Position numbers and translations under genes: made by a program. Positions 54,127 to 62,392 of a stretch of 64,000 bases of DNA are shown here, in pieces. This stretch comes from Acidimicrobiia bacterium. Its GTDB lineage: Bacteria > Actinomycetota > Acidimicrobiia > Acidimicrobiales > Poriferisodalaceae. Numbering within the stretch: the stretch's first letter is position 1; the number at the start of each line of letters is the position of its first letter. The notes beneath the pieces are model-generated. The model was not told the origin of the DNA. It saw only the letters and a list, made by a program, of their open reading frames with translations, and did not search any database. The DNA is taken from the NCBI GenBank assembly GCA_022822525.1, contig JAJEBN010000106.1, positions 1-64,000 on the forward strand, given 5' to 3'.

Positions 54127-55239
54127 TCAGGACAGCGCTGCGAGCAGGCGCTGCGCGAGCGTGCCGTAGTCGAAGTGCTCTGCTGCGGTTGCACGCGCTG
54201 CGGTGCCCATCTCGGAGCGACGGGCTCGATCTGACAGCAGGTGCGAGATCGCCCCAGCGACCGCGGCAGTTCTGTCCGGCCGGTCGACGACAAGGCCCGT
54301 CTGTCCATGCCAGACGGCTTCGTGGCTGCCCCCTGAGCGTCCCGCCACCGCAGCGACGCCGCAGGCGGCCGCCTCGGCGAACACGATGCCGAATCCCTCC
54401 TGTTCCAGCCCGCCCCAGCGGCTGCGACACGGTGCCGCGAAGACATCGCCCATGGCCATGAACTTCGGCAGGTCATCGGTGCCGACGCGGCCCACGAAGC
54501 GAATCGTCGCAGCGCTGCCGCGAGCCAAACGCTCGAGGCGTGCTCGATCCCGCCCGGATCCTCCGATGGCCAGCGCCAGCCCGGGATGCTCCGAGGCAAG
54601 GGACGAGACTGCGCTGATCACCGTGTCGAAGCCCTTGCGCGGGACCAGCCTGCTCAGGCTCACCACCAGCGGTCCGTCATCGAACCCGAAACGAGCCCGG
54701 ATCGAGCGCTGCTCGTCGATGCCTCGTGGGACGAACCGCTCGGTGTCGACGCCGGGCGGGACCTCGACGATCGGCAGCGCGGTGCCCGCACAGCGCGCTG
54801 CTTCTTCGGCGGCATACCCGCCAGCGGAAATGACCAGCGACGCCGACCTCAGGACGTGGCCCATCAGTGCAGCGAGCCCCGGCAGCCGCGCTGGGATCGC
54901 GACCTCGGCGCCGTGCAGCACCACGCCATAGCTCAGTCCCAATCGTGGCCCGAGTGCCCCCAGGGGCAATGCAGGGTCGAGCAGGACGGTCTCGGCGCCC
55001 ACCTCGGTCGCCAGCGACCGGATCTGCCGTGCGAGGCCCCTCTGGGGCAGCAGGACCGGTTCGCGAGTTCGCACGATACGCATCGGCGCCGTCGCATCGA
55101 ACGTTGCCGCTCCCCGGTAGGGCGTCGTGAGCACCGTGACGTTCTCGGGGGGCAAGCGCCGCCACAGTTCCCACAGGTAGTTCTGGATCCCGCCGATCTT
55201 GGGCGGGAAGTCGTTCGTCACCAGCAGGTGGGGTCGCAT
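54127..55239 (-). CDS. pimB: GDP-mannose-dependent GT4 mannosyltransferase (PimB-like)
   Basis: A 370-residue GT-B glycosyltransferase. It has the N-terminal acceptor domain TNDFPPKIGGIQNYLWEL, the donor-site VVSLSRLVPRKGFDTVI, GSGRDRARLERLA, and the catalytic EGFGIVFAEAAACG with GGLEQ before it. The wording matches mycobacterial PimB', which adds the second mannose in phosphatidylinositol mannoside synthesis. It overlaps the queG stop by one base (TGATG). Confidence 0.85.
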   Translation of the reverse strand: MRPHLLVTNDFPPKIGGIQNYLWELWRRLPPENVTVLTTPYRGAATFDATAPMRIVRTREPVLLPQRGLARQIRSLATEVGAETVLLDPALPLGALGPRLGLSYGVVLHGAEVAIPARLPGLAALMGHVLRSASLVISAGGYAAEEAARCAGTALPIVEVPPGVDTERFVPRGIDEQRSIRARFGFDDGPLVVSLSRLVPRKGFDTVISAVSSLASEHPGLALAIGGSGRDRARLERLARGSAATIRFVGRVGTDDLPKFMAMGDVFAAPCRSRWGGLEQEGFGIVFAEAAACGVAAVAGRSGGSHEAVWHGQTGLVVDRPDRTAAVAGAISHLLSDRARRSEMGTAARATAAEHFDYGTLAQRLLAALS

Positions 55240-56432
55240 CAGCTGCTGCGAGGCCCCGTCGAGCGGGCGAGTTCGGCTGCCACCAACCCGTCAGGGTCGT
55301 GCACCAGACGACCGGCTGCCTCTGCCTCCTCGACAAGTTCACCGCAGCCGAGGCGGCGCGCTGCCCACACTGCGTGGCTGGCAACCACGGCCGAGGGCGA
55401 CTCGAGCGCTTGACGCAGCACCTCGGTGACGCCTTCGGTGGCGCGGTCCCCGACATTGCCGAGGACGACCAGAGCATTGCGACGCAGGTACTCAGGCCGG
55501 CGACGGGGGATGTACCAGTGCCCGAACGCGTCCATGAGGTCGTCGTCGCTCATCCGCATCAGACCGACGATGTCGACCGAGCTGCCGCGCCTCCCACGGC
55601 CCGGCGTGAGCTGCACGGGCTGGCTCTGCTCATGGCGATGAGAACGCGTCGGCCCGTCGACGGGGTCGTTGTAGGGGCAGACGACCTGGCAGTCGTCACA
55701 GCCGTAGATTCGGTCGCCGAGCGCATCCCGGTATCGGTGCGGGAACGTGCCGGGAGCCTGGACCAGCCACGCCAGGCATCGGTTGGCATCGAGCACCCCT
55801 GACTCGTCGAGGGCGCCGGTGGGACAGGCCGACTGGCAACGACGACATGGGCCGCAGCCATCGAGCTGGACCTCAGCGGCGACAGGAAGATCCGCGGTCG
55901 TGACGACCGATCCCAGGACAGTCCACGAGCCAAGCTCGCGTGACAGCAGCATCGTGTTGCGGCCCAGCCAGCCGAGCCCTGCACGCGCCGCCGCCGCTCG
56001 ATCCACGAGGCGGTTGTCGTCGTAGACGCAGAGCGCGTCGAACCCGTTGCGACGCAGCACTGCGCTGACCGCGTCGAGCCCCGCACGCAGCTCTCCGTAC
56101 GCGTCGGTCGTGACATAGGCCGCCACTGCGGCGCGGGCGGTCCGGCGAGCGGGTTCGGCGAGAGCGGTGGGCCCCTCGGGCGGCCGGTAGGAGCGAGCGC
56201 ATACCACGATGCGTCGCGCCCCGGGCAGGATCGATGCAGGGGCGGTGGAGCGCTCCGGCCGCCCGTAGGTAAACCACATGCCCGCGTGCAATCCGGCGGC
56301 CTTGCGCTCGATGATGGCGTGTCGCTCATCGAGGAAAGGCGCCACGTCGGTCACGCCGACGGCGTCCAGCCCAGCCTCGGCGGCAGCTCGGCGGATCTCT
56401 CCCAGCAGCGCAGGCGCGGCCCCAGAAGCCAT
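55239..56432 (-). CDS. queG: Epoxyqueuosine reductase
   Basis: A 397-residue iron-sulfur, cobalamin-dependent enzyme that makes queuosine in tRNA anticodons. Two [4Fe-4S] motifs are visible: CGPCRRCQSACPTGAL and GCDDCQVVCPYN. The N-terminal domain contains ARSYRPPEG and LGWLGRNTMLLSRELGSW. A C-terminal HEAT-like repeat region (EYLRRNALVVLGNVGD) binds tRNA. It implies that the organism makes or salvages queuosine. Confidence 0.92.
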   Translation of the reverse strand: MASGAAPALLGEIRRAAAEAGLDAVGVTDVAPFLDERHAIIERKAAGLHAGMWFTYGRPERSTAPASILPGARRIVVCARSYRPPEGPTALAEPARRTARAAVAAYVTTDAYGELRAGLDAVSAVLRRNGFDALCVYDDNRLVDRAAAARAGLGWLGRNTMLLSRELGSWTVLGSVVTTADLPVAAEVQLDGCGPCRRCQSACPTGALDESGVLDANRCLAWLVQAPGTFPHRYRDALGDRIYGCDDCQVVCPYNDPVDGPTRSHRHEQSQPVQLTPGRGRRGSSVDIVGLMRMSDDDLMDAFGHWYIPRRRPEYLRRNALVVLGNVGDRATEGVTEVLRQALESPSAVVASHAVWAARRLGCGELVEEAEAAGRLVHDPDGLVAAELARSTGPRSS

Positions 56433-56540
56433 GGCACAAGTGTGCCGTGGGCATCGCCGATGACACTGCGAGCCGCCGAGGCGGCCCCGTTCTGGCGGGC
56501 TCTCTTATATTGGGAGTGGCAAGAAGCCCCGGCCGGTGCG

Positions 56541-57431
56541 ATGTTCGAAGACCAAATTGACGTCTGGGTCGGCCGCCAGTACGGCCCGTACAAGATCACC
56601 GGAGTGCTGGGCCGCGGCACCGTGGCGCACTGTTACCGGGCCACCACATTGAGGGGCGACGAGGTGGGCCTCAAGGTGCTGACGCCATTCGCCGAGGCTC
56701 GCGCAGAGGTGCGGTCGCTGTTCGAGCAGGAATACGAGCTGATGGCCCGCTTGGATCATCCCAGTGTTCTCGCAGTTCACACCGCAGGCGTGATCGGCGG
56801 GGCGCACTACATCGAGATGGAGATCGTCGAAGGGGAGACACTGGCCGACAGGTGCGCCGGCCGTCACCCGCCATCGCTGGCCGAGGGCATCGCTGCGATC
56901 CAGCAGATCTGCGCTGCGCTGGACCACGTTCACGAGCGCCGGATCGTGCATCGCGATGTCAAGCCCTCGAACATCATGCTCGATGCCCGACCTGATGGCG
57001 GCGATCGGGCAGTGCTCTTCGACTTCGGTCTGGCACATGACCTCGACGGCCCGCCGTCGCCACCGGGTCGGGTGTACGGCTCGCCCATGTACCTCTCCCC
57101 CGAGCAGGCGCTGGCGAATCCCGTCGATGCCCGCACCGACATCTACGGCCTCGGGGCGACGCTGTACGTCCTGGCAGTGGGCTCGGCCCCGTTCTACGGC
57201 GAGCGGAACGATCTCCTGCATGCGCACGTGCGGATCCCTCCGCCGGATCCAGCTGAACGAGGAGTGTCGGCCGAGCTGTCCGAGATCATCTTGACCGCAA
57301 TGGCCAAGGCGCCCGACGACCGCTTCGCGAGCGGTGCCGACCTCGCCGCGGCGCTGGCTGCCGTCGAGATTCCCGAACACGAGAGCGAACGCCGCCGGGG
57401 GCTCCTGCGCCGGCTGACAAGCCGGACATGA
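56541..57431 (+). CDS. Soluble serine/threonine protein kinase
   Basis: A 296-residue Hanks-type kinase that consists of little more than the catalytic domain. The Gly loop is GVLGRGTVAHCYRA (third Gly replaced by Ala), the ATP Lys is in VGLKVL, the catalytic loop is HRDVKPSNIM, and DFGLAHD and YLSPEQAL follow. There is no membrane helix or PASTA region. ATG 56541 is preferred; the longer frame to 56286 enters the divergent queG. The final seven codons lie inside a 31-bp repeat that continues after the stop. Confidence 0.88.
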   Translation: MFEDQIDVWVGRQYGPYKITGVLGRGTVAHCYRATTLRGDEVGLKVLTPFAEARAEVRSLFEQEYELMARLDHPSVLAVHTAGVIGGAHYIEMEIVEGETLADRCAGRHPPSLAEGIAAIQQICAALDHVHERRIVHRDVKPSNIMLDARPDGGDRAVLFDFGLAHDLDGPPSPPGRVYGSPMYLSPEQALANPVDARTDIYGLGATLYVLAVGSAPFYGERNDLLHAHVRIPPPDPAERGVSAELSEIILTAMAKAPDDRFASGADLAAALAAVEIPEHESERRRGLLRRLTSRT

Positions 57432-57500
57432 GGCACAACGCCGGCTGACAAGCCGGACATGAGACACAGCGCCGACTGACGAGCCGGGCAAAAGGCACAG
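57408..57500 (+). repeat. 31-bp tandem repeat (3 copies) at the kinase 3' end
   Basis: Copies start at 57408, 57439 and 57470. The first contains the last kinase codons and the TGA stop (57429-57431). Copies 1 and 2 each hold the perfect hairpin CCGGCT-GACA-AGCCGG; copy 3 has one mismatch. The period is not a multiple of three, so the repeats are not coding beyond the stop. They fill most of the space to the convergent gene that ends at 57509 and may act as a transcript-end structure. Confidence 0.85.
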
Positions 57501-57508
57501 CGCCGGGT

Positions 57509-57745
57509 TCAGCTCACACCGTGGCGGTAGCGCTCGACGACCTCGGCTTCGTCAATGCCGTACACCAAGACGGTCTCTGCGGAGTCCTCCCCGAACACCA
57601 CGATCGCCATCACGCGCCGGTCACCGGGGCGAACGCCGACGACGGTGCCCGTCGTGCCGACCAACGAGACACGACGCTCGTCGGTGGTGCTGCTCAGCCG
57701 GATGATGTCGCCGACGCCGAACGGCAAGGAGAGACCGACGACCAC
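57509..57745 (-). CDS. Small hypothetical protein downstream of trpD
   Basis: A 78-residue protein predicted to be mostly beta strand (GDIIRLSSTTDERRVSLVG, TTGTVVGVRPGDRRVMAIVVF), reminiscent of a small SH3-like barrel. I do not recognise a family. It starts with GTG 7 bp after the trpD stop on the same strand, so it is probably cotranscribed with it. Confidence 0.5.
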   Translation of the reverse strand: MVVGLSLPFGVGDIIRLSSTTDERRVSLVGTTGTVVGVRPGDRRVMAIVVFGEDSAETVLVYGIDEAEVVERYRHGVS

Positions 57746-57752
57746 GTCAGCC

Positions 57753-58835
57753 TCAGTCGGCGGCCAGCTCGTTGGTGAGGCTCACGGCAGATTCGAGCTT
57801 CGCGGCGACGCGTCCGTCCGCGACAGCCTGCCGGGCCATCTCGTAGCCCTCGGCGAAATCCCCAGCCAATCCCGCAACCACCAAGCCTGCGCCCGCATTC
57901 AGCTGCACGATGTGTGCCCGGGGGCCGGTTTCTTCGCCGGCGCTGATCGCATGCAGGATATCGGCGTTCTGTTGCGGGCTCCCTCCCCACAAGGCAGCCC
58001 GGTTGACGCGTTCGAGCCCGATCGAGGGCGGATCGAACAGGAACTCATCGGCGATCTCGCCGTCTCGCACCTCGTAGATACGCGTGAGGTCGGTCAGTGT
58101 GATCTCATCGAGACGGTCGGCGCCGTGGACGACGAGGGAATGCTCAGATCCCCGGGCCGCGAGCACCCCGGCGACGCGCGGCGCCATCACCGGGTCGCTG
58201 ACCCCCAGCACCTGCCGGGCGACTTTGGCGGGATTCGCCAGCGGCCCGAGAAAGTTGAAGGTCGTCGGCACGCCGAGTTCGGTGCGCACCGGAGCGGCGA
58301 ATCGCATCGCCGGGTGGAACAGCTGGGCGAACGCAAAGCCCAGACCGATCTCTGAGACGCATCGTTCGACGGCGGGCCCGTCCAGCCGGATTGCAAGGCC
58401 GAGCGCTCCCAGCGTGTCGAAGGATCCCGACGACGAGGTCGCAGCGACCGAACCGTGCTTGCAGACGACCGCGCCGGCAGCCGAGGCAACGAATGCCGCC
58501 ATGGTGGACACGCTCAGCGCGTGCTGCTGCCGACCGGGAGCCCCGCCGCTGCCGACGATGTCGATTGCGCCGTCGGGTGCCGTCAGCGGAACTGCCGCGT
58601 CGTGCATGGCGTCGACGAGACCGGTGAGCTCGGGAACGGAGCCGCCCTTCATTCCCAGGGCGATGATGAACCCAGCGAGCTGTGCGTCGGTGGCACGAGC
58701 GCCCAGAATGCTGCCGAGCGCGGCGCGCGCGACTTCAGGAGAAAGATCGATGCCCGCCACCAAGTCGCTGAGCACTGCCTTCCAGCCGCCGAAGTGCGCG
58801 AGCGGGTGTGCTTCGGCCTCGTCGTGCTCATCCAT
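57753..58835 (-). CDS. trpD: Anthranilate phosphoribosyltransferase
   Basis: A 360-residue enzyme of tryptophan synthesis that joins anthranilate and PRPP. Typical motifs are DIVGSGGAPGRQQHALSVST (PRPP loop, with GAPG in place of the usual GDG), VCKHGSVAATSSSGSFDTLGALG, FAFAQLFHPAMRFAAPVRTELG and FNFLGPLANPAKV. No other trp genes are adjacent. The altered PRPP loop leaves room for a TrpD-like enzyme of related function. Confidence 0.85.
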   Translation of the reverse strand: MDEHDEAEAHPLAHFGGWKAVLSDLVAGIDLSPEVARAALGSILGARATDAQLAGFIIALGMKGGSVPELTGLVDAMHDAAVPLTAPDGAIDIVGSGGAPGRQQHALSVSTMAAFVASAAGAVVCKHGSVAATSSSGSFDTLGALGLAIRLDGPAVERCVSEIGLGFAFAQLFHPAMRFAAPVRTELGVPTTFNFLGPLANPAKVARQVLGVSDPVMAPRVAGVLAARGSEHSLVVHGADRLDEITLTDLTRIYEVRDGEIADEFLFDPPSIGLERVNRAALWGGSPQQNADILHAISAGEETGPRAHIVQLNAGAGLVVAGLAGDFAEGYEMARQAVADGRVAAKLESAVSLTNELAAD

Positions 58836-58958
58836 GTCTGCACCGCCACTGTTTGAGATGCCAGCTTGTACGGGCCGGAGACTAGCGATGCGCCTCGGTG
58901 CGCTCGGCTGCGCCGCGGGACCCCGCCCGCATAGGTGCGGCGAGCCCCCTCGGATCTA

Positions 58959-59342
58959 TCAGTTCGAGGCGGCTGCAGCCTGCGCGTTGCGAGCACGAGC
59001 AGCAGCACGGCGGCGGCGGCGGATGATGCGAACGCGCTCCGCAGCCGTCTGCCCACCCCAGACGCCTTCCTTCTCGCGAACTGCGATCGCGTACTCCAGG
59101 CACTCGCCTGCGACCGCGCACGCCGCGCAGACCGCTTTCGCCTCGAACGCCGTCTCGTCGTCCTCGGATGGGTAGAAGATCTCCGCTTCGAGGCCTCGGC
59201 ATGCAGCCTGGCGCTGCCACTCGAGCATGTCGGCGGCGAGGCTGTCCTGGTGGACGGCCACGACTCGCATGGGATCTGAGGTTGATGGTCGTTGGCCCAC
59301 GGTCGGTGGACTGACGCGGGCTGTTGCAGTGACAGTGGTCAT
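58959..59342 (-). CDS. WhiB-family iron-sulfur transcriptional regulator
   Basis: A 127-residue WhiB protein. The four cluster cysteines are C48 (AACRG), C72, C75 (VCAACAV) and C81 (ECLEYAI). The EGVWGG turn that contacts the sigma factor and a basic C-terminal helix (RVRIIRRRRRAAARAR) follow. FYPSEDD is also typical. It acts with the principal sigma factor at selected promoters. The ATG lies only about three bases after the predicted transcription start. Confidence 0.93.
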   Translation of the reverse strand: MTTVTATARVSPPTVGQRPSTSDPMRVVAVHQDSLAADMLEWQRQAACRGLEAEIFYPSEDDETAFEAKAVCAACAVAGECLEYAIAVREKEGVWGGQTAAERVRIIRRRRRAAARARNAQAAAASN

Positions 59343-59351
59343 CTCACGCGC

Positions 59352-59380
59352 AATCTTGCCGATGGGCTGCGTCTTGTCAA
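59352..59380 (-). promoter_or_regulatory. Promoter of the whiB gene
   Basis: On the coding strand TTGACA (59380-59375) is a perfect -35 box. It is followed after 17 bp by AAGATT (59357-59352) as -10. Transcription would start near 59345, leaving a 5' leader of only a few bases before the ATG at 59342, so the mRNA is probably leaderless or nearly so. Confidence 0.5.
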
Positions 59381-59517
59381 GCCCTTATTGAGCGTTCAGT
59401 AGACAGCGAAATGCCCAAGTAGCGACGCATATCCCAACGGCGCAGACTGTTCCCGCACGCGAGGGCGCCCCTGCCCCAACGACCTCGACCCCTCGCTTGC
59501 CGGCGGTGAGACGACGG

Positions 59518-59970
59518 ATGCGCAGTTTGCTGGGAGTCTTCGGTCGGACTGTCGAGCGCCGAGCTGTGGTGCCCGGAGCAGCAGTGTCCACTGGCACCGC
59601 GCTGGTTGTGGGAGTCGGGGGAGGCAGCCTGATTGCCGAGCAGACTCCGGCCGCCTACGTGGTGAATGGCCTGCTGTTCGGGGGCCTGATCGTCGGGGGC
59701 GCGATCGCCGCCTACCGAGCGCGAGAGAGCCAATTGCTGTGCGCGGTCCTGACCTCCGGCCCGGTGATGGTTCTCGCCGTGGTGGTGCAGATCGTCCGTC
59801 GATTCGGCCCCGGTGAGGCAGTCGGGGCGCTCGGCCTGCCTCTCGTAATGCTGCTGTCTGCTTCGCTGGCGTCGCTGGGCGGGGTGCTCGGCACCCTGGG
59901 CCGCCAGCGGCGACGATCGCTTCTCGACCCGCAGCAGCCGCGCCGCTGGCGCCCGGGCGGGCCCCGGTGA
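59518..59970 (+). CDS. Small polytopic membrane protein
   Basis: A 150-residue protein with about four membrane segments (AVSTGTALVVGVGGG, VVNGLLFGGLIVGGAIAAY, LLCAVLTSGPVMVLAVVVQIV, LPLVMLLSASLASLGGVLG) and a basic C-terminal tail. The family is not recognised. ATG 59518 is preferred to TTG 59497 because GGTGAG lies upstream at a fitting distance. It ends 28 bp before rnpB, in the same direction. Confidence 0.6.
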   Translation: MRSLLGVFGRTVERRAVVPGAAVSTGTALVVGVGGGSLIAEQTPAAYVVNGLLFGGLIVGGAIAAYRARESQLLCAVLTSGPVMVLAVVVQIVRRFGPGEAVGALGLPLVMLLSASLASLGGVLGTLGRQRRRSLLDPQQPRRWRPGGPR

Positions 59971-59997
59971 ACGGCTGCCGAAGTAGCCTCGACGCTT

Positions 59998-60387
<390 letters not shown>

Positions 60388-60416
60388 CCCACGGGGTTCC
60401 GCGGTGTCGCTGACCG

Positions 60417-60431
60417 CCTCAGCCGCTGAGG
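60417..60431. terminator. Possible bidirectional hairpin between rnpB and phosphatase gene
   Basis: CCTCAG-CCG-CTGAGG is a perfect 6-bp stem. It overlaps the stop codon of the convergent phosphatase gene (60419-60421) and lies 30 bp after rnpB. No clear T-run follows on either strand, so termination is plausible but unproven. Confidence 0.3.
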
Positions 60432-61063
60432 TGCGTCGTCTCGTTGAACGACGTAAGTCTCGGCAGCGGTCCGCGGAATCCGATCCTGGTGATCTGTGCT
60501 TGGGACACGTGAAGATGCCACGAGATCTCGTCGGGGGTTCCCAGCGACCATCTGACTGCAGATTTGATCGGCGAGACGTGGGTGAACACGGCGACGTTGC
60601 GACCTGCGGCCACCGCGGCCAGCTCGTCGCAGGCTGCGCTGACGCGGTCGTTGAGCTGGGTCAGCGATTCGCCGCCGGGCGGCGCGAAGCCGGTATCGGC
60701 CCGCCAGCGCTGCCAGTCGGAGACCCGCACCTCCGAGATCGGGAGCCCGTCCCATTCGCCGTAGTCCAGCTCTGCCCAGCGCTCGTCGATCGAGATCTCC
60801 AGGCCCGTCAGTCCTGCTGTGGCCTGCGCCGTCTGGCGTGCCCGCAGCAACGGCGAGGAGATGATCAGGTCCGGCCGGTCATCGGATTCCCACAGCGCCG
60901 AGGCGATCTGATCGGCCTGCTGCGCACCGATCGCGTCCAGCTCATTGTCGACCCGACCCTGCAACAACCCCGCCGCGTTGGCACTCGTGCGCCCGTGGCG
61001 CACGAGAATCAGCATCGGCGCCCGTGGCGCACGAGAATCAGCATCGGCGCCCGTGGTCAGCAT
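60419..61063 (-). CDS. Histidine phosphatase (phosphoglycerate mutase-like)
   Basis: A 214-residue enzyme of the RHG superfamily. The phosphate-accepting His is in LILVRHGRTSANAAG, with LISSPLLRARQTAQA, ERWAELDYGEWDGLP, GGESLTQLNDRVSAACDE and VAVFTHVSPIKSAVRW downstream. The substrate is unknown. ATG 61063 overlaps the upstream membrane gene stop (TGATG) and adds 16 residues; ATG 61015 starts right at the fold. The 5' end is a 29-bp tandem duplication, which makes the start uncertain. Confidence 0.88.
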   Translation of the reverse strand: MLTTGADADSRAPRAPMLILVRHGRTSANAAGLLQGRVDNELDAIGAQQADQIASALWESDDRPDLIISSPLLRARQTAQATAGLTGLEISIDERWAELDYGEWDGLPISEVRVSDWQRWRADTGFAPPGGESLTQLNDRVSAACDELAAVAAGRNVAVFTHVSPIKSAVRWSLGTPDEISWHLHVSQAQITRIGFRGPLPRLTSFNETTHLSG

Positions 61064-61066
61064 CAG
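60990..61066 (-). repeat. 29-bp tandem repeat covering the phosphatase start
   Basis: Units begin at 60990, 61019 and 61048 on the plus strand; the third is shortened by an internal 10-bp deletion. Each unit carries an ATGCTGA on the coding strand (ATGs at 61015, 61044 and 61063). The 61044 frame runs 11 codons and stops at 61011-61009, overlapping the 61015 start. The deletion in the third unit brings ATG 61063 into frame with the enzyme. Confidence 0.85.
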
Positions 61067-61575
61067 TTTTCCCCGTCCCGGCGCTGCTGAGGTGCCGCCG
61101 GGTAGCGCAAGCGCCCCGCACGCCAGAAGTCTGCCCGCCGGACAGGGTCCTGCGCGCATCCCGCAGAGCGCCACACCCACCAGCAGCCGGCGAGGCCTGC
61201 TAGTTCCATCGCGACGATCAACCACACCGGGCGGGACGCGAGCGGCAGCGTCGTGGCGGCATCCACGCCCCCCAGGGGCCACCAGAACAAGTCGGGCTGC
61301 AGCCAAGCACCGTCGAATAGCTGATGCCAGCACACCCCGATCGGCAGTGCCAGCCAGCGGCGCCGTGCCCGCCGGCGCCCCACGGTTGCGAGCATCACGG
61401 CAACCAGACCTGCTGCGGGCAGCAGCAGGGAGTGTGTGATCGGGGCCCCGCCGCTCGCCGCATAGAGAACATCGGGCAGCAATGCTCCGGCGACGACCAG
61501 GCGATGGTCGATGGCCGGGTCGCCGAACGACCATCGCATCGCCAGCAGGGCTGTCGCCACGAACCACAGGAGCAT
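61063..61575 (-). CDS. Hypothetical polytopic membrane protein
   Basis: A 170-residue protein with about four hydrophobic segments. HRLVVAGALLPDVLYAASGG and APITHSLLLPAAGLVAVML place conserved Asp and His residues near the membrane, similar to YdjM-like membrane-bound metal-dependent hydrolases; WHQLFDGAWLQPDLFWWP adds another His-Asp pair. That family link is tentative. ATG 61575 begins at the first membrane helix; a longer frame extends to 61701. Its stop overlaps the phosphatase start. Confidence 0.65.
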   Translation of the reverse strand: MLLWFVATALLAMRWSFGDPAIDHRLVVAGALLPDVLYAASGGAPITHSLLLPAAGLVAVMLATVGRRRARRRWLALPIGVCWHQLFDGAWLQPDLFWWPLGGVDAATTLPLASRPVWLIVAMELAGLAGCWWVWRSAGCAQDPVRRADFWRAGRLRYPAAPQQRRDGEN

Positions 61576-61609
61576 CAGGACGGCTCTCGACGGAGCCGGG
61601 CCGCTGGAT

Positions 61610-62359
61610 TCAACGCACGAGCAAGGCGCCGCACTGAGGACACTCGGCCAGCTCGTCCGGATCGAGGCGACCGATGCGTTCGTGGTCGACCGCGGGGACA
61701 TCCAGGTGGCACGCGCTGCAGTTCGCGCCGATCAGGCGGCCCACGACCGGCTCCCCACGAGCGCTGACGCGCCGCTGCTCGTACACCGAGATCAATTCTG
61801 CGTCGGCCGATGCGACCAGTGCCGTCCGCTCGCTGAGGACATCTTCTCGCTCTGCCTGCGCCTCGCCCTCGGCGGCAGCGATCGCGGCATCTACGTCGTG
61901 CCGCCGCGCCTCGGCTTCCGACTGACGGACTGCCAAGGAGTCGTGGTCGCGGCTCAAGGGCTCGAGCTGTTCCATCAGTTCGAGGATCTGGTCCTCGATC
62001 TCCATCTGACGCCGCCCGAGCGCCTCGGCTTCAGCAGTGAGCGCTTCGGCTTCTTTCGGCGAGGTCAGGTGACTCTCATAGAGGCGCTCGGAGTTCTGCG
62101 CACGCTTGGACTCGATGCCCGCGACTTCGTCCTCGTGCCGGCGCTGCTGCCGCTCCAAGTCCCCGATGCGGACATCGAGGGCTCTCGCCTCCGATGCCAG
62201 CGCTCTCAACTCCGCATCGATGCCAGCGCGAATCTCGCGTTCGGGCAGGTGGGCAACCCGGTGATCGATCTGTTCGAGCCGCACATCGAGATCTTGCAGT
62301 TGTGCGAGGATCCCGAGGCGGCTCGCCGGAGGCGCTGGCTCGGAGGCGTCTGATGTCAT
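61610..62359 (-). CDS. Coiled-coil protein with C-terminal zinc ribbon
   Basis: A 249-residue protein. Residues about 15-190 are a long antiparallel-type coiled coil (LQDLDVRLEQIDHRVAHL, EIEDQILELMEQLEPLSRDHD). A C4 zinc ribbon follows (NCSACHLDVP, then ECPQCGALLVR). It matches the widespread CT398/DUF164-type family, whose proposed roles include scaffold or nucleic-acid binding. It lies 33 bp downstream of the penicillin-binding protein gene on the same strand. Confidence 0.82.
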   Translation of the reverse strand: MTSDASEPAPPASRLGILAQLQDLDVRLEQIDHRVAHLPEREIRAGIDAELRALASEARALDVRIGDLERQQRRHEDEVAGIESKRAQNSERLYESHLTSPKEAEALTAEAEALGRRQMEIEDQILELMEQLEPLSRDHDSLAVRQSEAEARRHDVDAAIAAAEGEAQAEREDVLSERTALVASADAELISVYEQRRVSARGEPVVGRLIGANCSACHLDVPAVDHERIGRLDPDELAECPQCGALLVR

Positions 62360-62392
62360 CGCTTGGTGGTGAAGGAGGCAACGAGCCGGGGC

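Noticed and set aside
57286..57498. Small minus-strand ORF with several CxxC-like motifs (SCPACQP)
   Set aside because: The cysteine motifs arise from the 31-bp repeats read in antisense; no coding support.
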